Assembly: GCA_020050895.1 (NCBI GenBank)
Contig: JAGVJW010000021.1
Span: 1-6,068 of the forward strand
Direction of reading: 5' to 3'
DNA: 6,068 nt
Source of the DNA: a bacterium
Lineage (GTDB): Bacteria > Bacteroidota > Ignavibacteria > Kapaibacteriales > Kapaibacteriaceae
Under the pieces are notes generated by a model. It saw nothing but the letters and a program-made list of their open reading frames with translations. It had not been told where the DNA came from and made no database searches. The number at the start of each line of letters is the position of its first letter. Position 1 is the first letter of the stretch. The position numbers and the translations under genes are program-made. This document shows, piece after piece, positions 1 through 5,643 of the stretch.

Positions 1-1532
1 GCCTGGGCACTCCCAAACACCGGTTCCAACCAGTGCTCAATATAGTTAGGAACATTAATCAAGTGGCCTATCACATGAGGAATGCCAACGAAGCCACCAA
101 TAGCAGATAGTACCGCCAGAACTACCAACGGTGCAGTCATAGTAATTGGCGATTCGTGTGGATGTACGCTGTGATGGTCGAAGCGTTCCTTCCCAAAGAA
201 GGTAAGGCTTGTAAGACGCCACATATAGAAAGCAGTGAAGAATGCAGCAATTGCACCGATACCCCAGAGTATTGGTCCGCCCCCTACATAGGCATTCCAC
301 AGAATTTCATCTTTGGAAAAGAATCCAGAAAACACAGGAATGCCGGCTATGGCAAACGTTCCGATAATCCATGTTGCGAACGTCACGGGCATGTACTTTT
401 TCAAGCCACCCATTTTCTGAACGTCTTGTTCCTCGTGCATTCCATGAATTACTGATCCCGATGCAAGGAACAGCAGCGCTTTAAAAAATGCGTGAGTCAT
501 TACATGAAAAACACCGGCCGTGAAAGCACCCACGCCAAGCGCCGTGAACATGAAGCCGAGTTGAGATACTGTTGAATAAGCTAGCACCTTCTTGATATCG
601 TTCTGAACTAATCCAATAGTACCCGCTATTAACGCAGTTGCAATACCAACGCCGGCTACTACGGCCATCGTTGCAGGCGCTAACGCAAACAATACATTGG
701 TGCGTGCAATCAGGAAAATACCCGAAGTAACCATTGTTGCAGCATGAATGAGAGCCGATACCGGAGTTGGACCTGCCATGGCATCAGGCAGCCACACTGC
801 AAGCGGTATTTGAGCGCTTTTCCCTGTACATCCCAAGAACAGAGCCAGCGTGATGATGGTTACCGCTGTGTCTCCCATGTTAAAGGCACCCTGGGCGTGC
901 GACGAAATTTCGCCATAATCGAGCGTTCCGAAGATATTAAATAACATGAACATCGCAATTAAAACTCCGAAGTCGCCTATGCGATTTACGATGAATGCTT
1001 TTTTGGCAGCATCACCCGTCCATGTGATAAATGAGCCTTCAAATTTTCTGTCGTACCAAAATCCAATAAGCAGGTATGAACACAAGCCAACACCTTCCCA
1101 ACCCAGGAAGGTCAGCAGGAAGTTGCTGGCCATCACAAGATTGAGCATCATGAATACGAAGAGATTCAGGTAGGCGAAAAAACGCGCAAAGCCCTTGTCG
1201 CCGTGCATGTAACCAATTGAATATACATGGATAAGGAATCCGACGCCTGTGATGATAAGAGCGAACAGTACCGACAACTGATCGACGCGATAGGCTACGT
1301 CGACTGAGAATGAACCAGTTGTTATCCACGTGTACACTGTAAACACATAATTTCTGGACTCTTCGGGCATCTGAAGCAAATCGCAAAACAACACCACGGC
1401 AACAATGAAGGAAAGGAAGATGGTGCCGCTTCCGATAGCCCCAATCAATTTCTCATGCTTCAGCCTCTTCCCAAACAAGCCAATAACAACGAAGCCAAGG
1501 AGCGGAAATAATGTCAGTAGTGCTGGATTCAT
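1..1532 (-). CDS. nuoL: NADH-quinone oxidoreductase subunit L (complex I antiporter-like subunit), partial
   Basis: Membrane subunit of respiratory complex I (NDH-1), one of the Mrp antiporter-like proteins that pump protons during quinone reduction. Reading the minus strand from ATG at 1532 gives 510 uninterrupted codons that run off the left edge; the family is usually about 620-700 residues, so the last transmembrane helices and the long lateral helix are missing only because the window ends. The product is strongly hydrophobic with many membrane spans. Family motifs are clear: LGWEGVGLCSYLL with Glu146, CTGKSAQIPLAVWLPDAM with Lys238, ALIHAATMVTSG with His263, FHVMTHAFFKALLFL with His343/His347, and FSGFFSKDE with Lys407-Asp408. 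These match the charged channel residues of the family (E144, K229, H254, K399 region in E. coli NuoL). The start overlaps the preceding amidotransferase stop in ATGA, and GGAG lies 5 nt upstream. The unusual point is that the upstream neighbour is not nuoK. Confidence 0.97.
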   Translation of the reverse strand, partial: MNPALLTLFPLLGFVVIGLFGKRLKHEKLIGAIGSGTIFLSFIVAVVLFCDLLQMPEESRNYVFTVYTWITTGSFSVDVAYRVDQLSVLFALIITGVGFLIHVYSIGYMHGDKGFARFFAYLNLFVFMMLNLVMASNFLLTFLGWEGVGLCSYLLIGFWYDRKFEGSFITWTGDAAKKAFIVNRIGDFGVLIAMFMLFNIFGTLDYGEISSHAQGAFNMGDTAVTIITLALFLGCTGKSAQIPLAVWLPDAMAGPTPVSALIHAATMVTSGIFLIARTNVLFALAPATMAVVAGVGIATALIAGTIGLVQNDIKKVLAYSTVSQLGFMFTALGVGAFTAGVFHVMTHAFFKALLFLASGSVIHGMHEEQDVQKMGGLKKYMPVTFATWIIGTFAIAGIPVFSGFFSKDEILWNAYVGGGPILWGIGAIAAFFTAFYMWRLTSLTFFGKERFDHHSVHPHESPITMTAPLVVLAVLSAIGGFVGIPHVIGHLINVPNYIEHWLEPVFGSAQ

Positions 1533-2437
1533 CGAATCTCCGGTGTGATCGATTCAAACTCGAGTTTTTCAACATCCATCTCCACATGGCGGAAATGCAT
1601 CCGCATGGTTTCGTCGACAATCATCATGGAATTTCTCTCAACCTTCATCCAATCTGACCGACGCGATGTGAATGGCTCCGAAGCAACCACGATTGCGCTA
1701 GGCTTACCGTAGGTTGGCTCCATAACACAAATATCACCATGACAGTGATATTCCTTACCGTGCATGTAATACAGTGTGGCGGGTTGGACATTCGGATTGG
1801 TTGTATACCGGACCGAGACTAACGAAGTACCGTTAGTTACAGCGAAATTCAGATACGAATGCTGTCGCACATCAGTCTCGATCATCAATGTATTTAGATC
1901 TTCGAACATCTTGGTTAGAGCAAAGACCATTTCTTCGCAAGTAACCTTGCCAAATGGATCATCGATGTGATTGAGGAACAAACCAAATAAATGTTCGGAA
2001 TCTGTAGACCCCTGGATGGCATCGTACGCCGTGTCGTTAAGCAAACGCAATAACTTCCGGCGCAGTGCCTTAAATCCACCGAGCACTCCGTTATGCATGA
2101 ACATTAACTGCCCGCACCAAAACGGATGAGAGTTCACCTCATCTACAGACAAGCCTGGTGACGCAGCCCGCACATGGGCAAAGATGCACGGCGAGTGAAT
2201 CTTCCTTGAAAGTTGCTTTAAGTTACCGTCGCTCCATGCAGGCTTTATGCTGCGGAACACACAAGGTTCATTGTCCAGTGCGGGATCGTACCATCCAATG
2301 CCGAACCCATCGCCGTTAACGGCCACAGACATTTCCCCGGCATTCATTGTCTGTGCGGTAATCAGCGAGAACTTAGGAGTATAAAGCAGATCACTCGCAA
2401 GTATAGGAGGTCCGATATAGGCAACAAACCTGCACAT
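1529..2437 (-). CDS. Class II glutamine amidotransferase (YafJ/EgtC-like)
   Basis: A 302-residue Ntn-hydrolase fold protein expected in the cytoplasm, hydrolysing the amide of glutamine or a gamma-glutamyl bond. It begins Met-Cys-Arg, so removal of Met1 exposes Cys2 as the N-terminal nucleophile. Further class II landmarks are NGDGFGIGWY (41-50), HVRAAS (88-93), HPF (104-106), FMHNGVLGGF (113-122, oxyanion-type Asn-Gly), GSTDSEHLF (143-151) and a late VVASEPFT (250-257). No second synthase or acceptor domain is fused, so the ammonia or glutamyl acceptor is unknown. EgtC of ergothioneine synthesis has a similar start, but no egtB or egtD lies nearby, so the specific role is left open. The gene begins 16 nt after the CADD-family gene and its TGA overlaps the nuoL ATG, suggesting co-transcription and translational coupling. 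There is no convincing Shine-Dalgarno before its own ATG. Confidence 0.93.
   Translation of the reverse strand: MCRFVAYIGPPILASDLLYTPKFSLITAQTMNAGEMSVAVNGDGFGIGWYDPALDNEPCVFRSIKPAWSDGNLKQLSRKIHSPCIFAHVRAASPGLSVDEVNSHPFWCGQLMFMHNGVLGGFKALRRKLLRLLNDTAYDAIQGSTDSEHLFGLFLNHIDDPFGKVTCEEMVFALTKMFEDLNTLMIETDVRQHSYLNFAVTNGTSLVSVRYTTNPNVQPATLYYMHGKEYHCHGDICVMEPTYGKPSAIVVASEPFTSRRSDWMKVERNSMMIVDETMRMHFRHVEMDVEKLEFESITPEIR
1538..1541 (-). promoter_or_regulatory. Ribosome binding site of nuoL inside the amidotransferase gene
   Basis: GGAG on the minus strand, 5 nt before the nuoL ATG and inside the last codons of the amidotransferase gene. It is one of the better Shine-Dalgarno matches in the window. With the ATGA start/stop overlap it fixes the nuoL start at 1532 and fits translational coupling, or re-initiation by ribosomes finishing the upstream gene. 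Confidence 0.6.
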
Positions 2438-2453
2438 TCAATCGGTACTGGTG

Positions 2454-3146
2454 TTAATTCAATGAGGCTTTTTCAGCACACCAGGTGTTGTAAACTCCAT
2501 CGAGCAAGAGATTAAAAGCATCTGCTGCTTCTCGGGCAGCATCAAGCGCTGCCTGTTTTTGCTCGTCCGTCCGGCACATGCGAACTAGTGCTTCGCGTGT
2601 AACAGTCCTGTGGATTTCATCAGCATGCTCATGAACAACAAAGAATTCAAGAGCATCCTTTGTGTCGAGGTTGTACCACTTTTTCAACCCTTGAATTTTT
2701 GTGGTCGCAATTTCAGGAATCTGAGATTCGTAAGCATACAGTGCAGCTAACCCTTCGGCGGCATTGTTTCTCCGAGCCAAATCTTTGAGGATGCGCACAG
2801 ATGCGCGTGTTGCTGCAAGATATTTCCGCGACCTAACTTCTTCGCGGGAAACACCCAAAGCTCCCGCAAAGCGCACCCACAGCTCGGGGTGATTATCGGG
2901 ACCCTTTTCTTCTTCAATAAGATTTTCCAGCAGCATTTGGCGCACTTCCATGTCGTCACAATTTGCATGCGTAGCGCTCACAAACGTCGGGAAGGCATGC
3001 ACTTGATGGTAATACTCCTTTGCATACTCTCGAAGCATTTCAATAGATAATGCACCCTCGTTCCACATGATATAAAACGGGTGCTGCAGCATGTGGCGCT
3101 CAGATACAATTTCATCGAGCTCACGGAGAAAATCTTCTGTAGTCAT
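2454..3146 (-). CDS. CADD-family di-metal oxygenase (probable self-sacrificing p-aminobenzoate synthase, folate pathway)
   Basis: A 230-residue all-helical protein of the TenA/PqqC/heme-oxygenase-like fold, close in length to the ~231-residue Chlamydia trachomatis CADD (CT610). CADD restores p-aminobenzoate synthesis without PabABC, apparently using its own Tyr and Lys side chains plus O2 at a dinuclear metal site. Aligned with CADD from memory, all six metal ligands are present: Glu79 (in EEEKG), His86 (NHPELW), Glu140 (YESQIP), His172, Asp176 and His179 (HEHADEIH). The proposed sacrificial Tyr (CADD Tyr27) is Tyr25 in HPFYIMW and the proposed amine donor (CADD Lys152) is Lys150 in TTKIQGL; Tyr41 and Tyr139 are also kept. 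CADD Tyr170 is Phe168 here. I chose the ATG at 3146 over the in-frame TTG at 3158 because GGGA lies 6 nt before the ATG and the promoter would leave almost no leader for TTG. It heads a probable three-gene unit with the amidotransferase and nuoL. The family assignment is strong; activity is inferred. Confidence 0.9.
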   Translation of the reverse strand: MTTEDFLRELDEIVSERHMLQHPFYIMWNEGALSIEMLREYAKEYYHQVHAFPTFVSATHANCDDMEVRQMLLENLIEEEKGPDNHPELWVRFAGALGVSREEVRSRKYLAATRASVRILKDLARRNNAAEGLAALYAYESQIPEIATTKIQGLKKWYNLDTKDALEFFVVHEHADEIHRTVTREALVRMCRTDEQKQAALDAAREAADAFNLLLDGVYNTWCAEKASLN

Positions 3147-3152
3147 AGTCGT

Positions 3153-3156
3153 TCCC
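3153..3156 (-). promoter_or_regulatory. Ribosome binding site deciding the CADD-family gene start
   Basis: GGGA on the minus strand, 6 nt before ATG 3146. It overlaps the competing in-frame TTG at 3158-3156, so it can only serve the ATG. This favours the 230-residue product over a version four residues longer. Confidence 0.5.
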
Positions 3157-3172
3157 AAGTTTAAACGGACAG

Positions 3173-3180
3173 CAAAGATA
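3173..3180 (-). promoter_or_regulatory. Candidate Bacteroidota-type -7 promoter element for the CADD gene unit
   Basis: The minus strand reads TATCTTTG, a full match to the Bacteroidota primary-sigma -7 consensus TAnnTTTG. Transcription would start near 3166, about 20 nt before ATG 3146, which is a normal short leader. A good -33 TTTG/TTG is not visible at the expected distance, so the promoter may be weak or activator-dependent. It would serve the CADD, amidotransferase and nuoL genes. Confidence 0.55.
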
Positions 3181-3182
3181 GC

Positions 3183-3213
3183 GGATTTCGTAGTTTCGGA
3201 ACCTCAGAAATCC
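3183..3213. promoter_or_regulatory. 31-bp dyad in the divergent promoter region, possible operator
   Basis: Two perfect 7-bp arms, GGATTTC at 3183-3189 and GAAATCC at 3207-3213, flank a smaller central dyad TTC-g-GAA at 3195-3201, and both share the same axis at 3198. Two further positions (AG at 3192-3193 and CT at 3203-3204) also pair, giving 12 matching positions out of 15 on each side. It sits just upstream of the CADD -7 element, where the -33 region should be, and overlaps the weaker clpS -7 candidate. That position suits a dimeric DNA-binding protein controlling both divergent genes. No regulator gene is in the window, so function is inferred. Confidence 0.4.
3191..3198 (+). promoter_or_regulatory. 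Weak candidate -7 element for clpS
   Basis: TAGTTTCG differs from the Bacteroidota consensus TAnnTTTG at one base. It would place the transcript start near 3205, about 22 nt before the clpS ATG, similar to the leader predicted on the other strand. No clear -33 motif is seen. It lies within the 31-bp dyad. Confidence 0.3.
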
Positions 3214-3226
3214 ACCAAGAAAAGTT

Positions 3227-3514
3227 ATGGCTGAACTGGAACCATTTGTAGTCGATAATCCTGAACTCGACATTGATGTCGAAACCGGTATCGAAGCACG
3301 GGTAATTCTGTTCAACGACAGCGGACATTCATTTGATGAGGTTATTGAACAGTTGATTAAGGCTGTAGGCTGCACCCAGGAGCAGGCCGAAGCCATGACA
3401 TTTGAAGTCCACGTTCGCGGCAAAGCTGCTGTTTACGAAGGACAAGTAACTGAGTGTCTGCGTGTCTCCACAGTCCTCGAGGAAATCGCTCTTCGCACTC
3501 GGATAGAGTATTAA
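3227..3514 (+). CDS. clpS: ClpS, ATP-dependent Clp protease adaptor (N-degron recognin)
   Basis: A 95-residue cytoplasmic adaptor that binds N-degron substrates (bulky hydrophobic N-termini) and hands them to the ClpA or ClpC unfoldase. An acidic, probably flexible N-terminal extension (about residues 1-22) precedes the ClpS core: ARVILFNDSGHSFDEVI, then a helix with QEQAEAM, then FEVHVRGKAAVYEG, and a last helix VSTVLEEI. Residues matching those that hold the substrate alpha-amino group in E. coli ClpS (Asn34, Asp35, His66) are Asn30, Asp31 and His62. The usual NDD is NDS here. The pocket position of E. coli Met40 aligns with Phe36 and that of Met62 with Thr58, which could alter which N-terminal residue is accepted. 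No clpA lies adjacent. It is the only plus-strand gene, divergent from the CADD gene and convergent with the TPR lipoprotein gene. Only a weak purine run (AAGAAAAG) precedes the ATG. Confidence 0.9.
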   Translation: MAELEPFVVDNPELDIDVETGIEARVILFNDSGHSFDEVIEQLIKAVGCTQEQAEAMTFEVHVRGKAAVYEGQVTECLRVSTVLEEIALRTRIEY

Positions 3515-5643
3515 GGTTTTCTCACTTGTGAAGTGTCTTGAAGGGGTACTCTTGAGCTGTCGGCAGGATTAATCGACGTACCAAGAGATTTCATCCGATT
3601 CTTAATCAAATCATTGATGTTTCCCCCGCCTGGCGGCGTTAATCCCGGAATCGACGGAAGATTTAATCCAGGAACCTTTACGTCGAGTGCATTCTTGTTT
3701 TTATCAATTACCTGATCAAGAACATTTCGTTCACCGGCACGGGCACGACGGAGAAGGTCCTCATCCAGGTCTTGGAACAACAGCGAGTCGTTTACTTCCG
3801 AGTTATTCCGTTTGGCTAACGCGTATTCAACACTTGGACGCACTTCCTTTGCATACTCTGAGCGCGGATATCGTTCCATAAGCAGGCCATAGTAAAACAA
3901 GGCCGAGTCCTGTTCATTAAGGTCACGCTCAAACATCCATCCCAAGGCGTACAATGCCTTTGCAGCAAACTGCGACAATTCGAATCGAGCGGCTACCTCG
4001 TTGAATTGTTTCGCGGCATAATCGAAGTCGCGAATTTTTCGGAAGCTCATCCCAGACCTATACATCTCTGCGGCATCGTCTATCGTAGCGTCGGCGGTAA
4101 ATCCAAGATTGTCGCTAGCTTCCTTGCCATATATACTCTTGGGATATTTCTCATTCAGGACCATGTATATCGAGTCGGCTGCATCTGGATCGGAGGGGGC
4201 AAGCAAACGCGCTTGCGAGTATAGATACTTGCTGCGTTCGTTATCGGTATCCGATGTACTATCGTAAGAATAACGATAGTAATACAATGCAGAGTCGATA
4301 TTCCCAAGCTGCTCGTGAATCCTGCCTAAGGCATACAGCTCGCGCGCCTTCATGCTCATAAGTGAATCGCGGAACGATTCACGTTCAATCAAAACAGCAT
4401 TATAACCGTTTACCTTTCGATGCTGTTCATCCCACTGCTTCAGCAGTGTAAAATACTTTGATGCAACTTCATAGACAGGCGTCCGAACAACCTTTGCTTT
4501 GGCGAAATACTTGAGAGCTTCCTGATAATTATTCTCTTTATACAATGACATTCCTTTTTGGAATGACTGAGCCATGAGCTCAGGTCTTCCCACAAACGAA
4601 GTATCGGCAATCCGTTCCTGTGCGATGAGTGTAGAATCGTTCAACGAGTCGCTCTTCCTTCGCTGCAGAGCAAGCTTCTCTGCGGACACGAACGAAATCC
4701 AATCAGCATAATTCTTGTTGCGCTCAATTGAAACAAATATCTCTTCAGCCTCTTCAGTTCTTCCTAACTTCACGAGTGAAGAACCGCGATATAGCAAGGC
4801 TTCGAATTCAGCCAGGATGTCGGGTGTGTAATCAAACACGCGCGTAAATGCCTGTTCAGCCAATTCGAAACGCCCTTGTCGGAAATACAGCGATGCAACA
4901 TCGACCTGCCATTTGGCACGGATCTCGTCATCTTCAATTTGAGCTATTGCTTGCTTATACGGTTGGACAGCCCCCTCCAGATCGCCATCTTCCATTGCCA
5001 TTTCAGCTTGAATGCGATACGCTTCACTAAGGATGTCGAACCTGTCCTTGTACCATGCAACGTCAATCGTCCTGGACAGTGTTTGCTTTCCCTGCGATAC
5101 CTTTCGTTGCATAAGATAATTTTTTGCAAGCAGCAGATGTGCGTCGGGTGATAGCTCTCCATCGGTAAATCGTTCTATCAACTCTATACATTTCTGTTGC
5201 GAAGGCATCCATTCCTGCCTGAAGAAATATGCCTCTGCCATTAAAAACAGGCTACTTTCAACGAATTCGCTCTTAGGGTGATTAGCGAGTATTTTGGATC
5301 CCTTCATGAGGATGGAATCAACCTTTGTATTCACTGGCTGCAGCTTAGCTCTGTCGATCACAAACGCTTTTAGGAATTGATAGCCGACTCTGGTTTTGGG
5401 TTCATCTTTATCCTCTTTCGCTGAATCCAGACCAGGCACGAGCACGCGAGGCTGAACACGCCGGTTTTCGTCGATATAGGAAAACTCATCCTTTATCTCC
5501 GTCATTATCCGTTGCATGTTGTAGTGGGTATTGAAGTAGGCGGTTTGGTTGTCAAACCACGAACATCCGGCTGCAGCAAAAACAGCGGTAACGATCAGAA
5601 ATATATTTACTATCCGATTATTCACGAATTTCTCTTTAGCCAT
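3511..5643 (-). CDS. TPR-repeat outer-membrane lipoprotein, PorW/SprE-like (type IX secretion associated)
   Basis: A 710-residue lipoprotein. After a basic N-terminus, a hydrophobic stretch (about 11-25) ends in the lipobox AAGC with Cys27 as the lipid-bearing residue, followed by Ser28, so export and membrane anchoring are expected. The next segment, with YFNTHYNMQRI (36-46), resembles the conserved start of PorW/SprE lipoproteins, which stabilise the type IX secretion and gliding machinery. The body is helical TPR-like repeats; clear units lie near 130-159, 169-194, 208-236, 247-274, 278-306, 357-385, 433-461, 524-554 and 560-600. A low-complexity tail rich in Pro and Gly (about 656-675) ends the protein. 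It is shorter than the PorW/SprE proteins I know (roughly 850 residues or more). It could instead be a general envelope TPR scaffold. The start overlaps the upstream PDZ-protein gene by 22 nt, suggesting coupled expression. Confidence 0.75.
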   Translation of the reverse strand: MAKEKFVNNRIVNIFLIVTAVFAAAGCSWFDNQTAYFNTHYNMQRIMTEIKDEFSYIDENRRVQPRVLVPGLDSAKEDKDEPKTRVGYQFLKAFVIDRAKLQPVNTKVDSILMKGSKILANHPKSEFVESSLFLMAEAYFFRQEWMPSQQKCIELIERFTDGELSPDAHLLLAKNYLMQRKVSQGKQTLSRTIDVAWYKDRFDILSEAYRIQAEMAMEDGDLEGAVQPYKQAIAQIEDDEIRAKWQVDVASLYFRQGRFELAEQAFTRVFDYTPDILAEFEALLYRGSSLVKLGRTEEAEEIFVSIERNKNYADWISFVSAEKLALQRRKSDSLNDSTLIAQERIADTSFVGRPELMAQSFQKGMSLYKENNYQEALKYFAKAKVVRTPVYEVASKYFTLLKQWDEQHRKVNGYNAVLIERESFRDSLMSMKARELYALGRIHEQLGNIDSALYYYRYSYDSTSDTDNERSKYLYSQARLLAPSDPDAADSIYMVLNEKYPKSIYGKEASDNLGFTADATIDDAAEMYRSGMSFRKIRDFDYAAKQFNEVAARFELSQFAAKALYALGWMFERDLNEQDSALFYYGLLMERYPRSEYAKEVRPSVEYALAKRNNSEVNDSLLFQDLDEDLLRRARAGERNVLDQVIDKNKNALDVKVPGLNLPSIPGLTPPGGGNINDLIKNRMKSLGTSINPADSSRVPLQDTSQVRKP

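Noticed and set aside
156..944. Plus-strand open frames antisense to nuoL.
   Set aside because: Low-complexity, atypical proteins with no motif, lying wholly opposite a well-conserved gene.
1039..1386. 115-residue minus-strand open frame over the left part of the window.
   Set aside because: It is a different frame of the nuoL coding strand, has no recognisable domain and is rich in Arg and Ser; nuoL explains the sequence.
1529..2437. Calling the amidotransferase EgtC of ergothioneine biosynthesis.
   Set aside because: The N-terminal motif is shared across class II amidotransferases and no egtB, egtD or egtE is present in the window.
2454..3146. Assignment of the di-metal protein as TenA (thiaminase II) or PqqC.
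   Set aside because: The six-ligand di-metal pattern, the HPFYIMW and YESQIP motifs and the length match CADD much better, and no thiamine or PQQ genes lie nearby.
3147..3158. A longer CADD-family product starting at the in-frame TTG at 3158.
   Set aside because: The GGGA site overlaps the TTG and is spaced for ATG 3146, and the promoter candidate would leave only about 8 nt of leader for the TTG.
3523..3535. Hairpin CACTT-gtg-AAGTG just past the clpS stop as an intrinsic terminator.
   Set aside because: The stem is only 5 bp, AT-rich and not followed by a T-run on either strand; it also lies inside the lipoprotein coding sequence.
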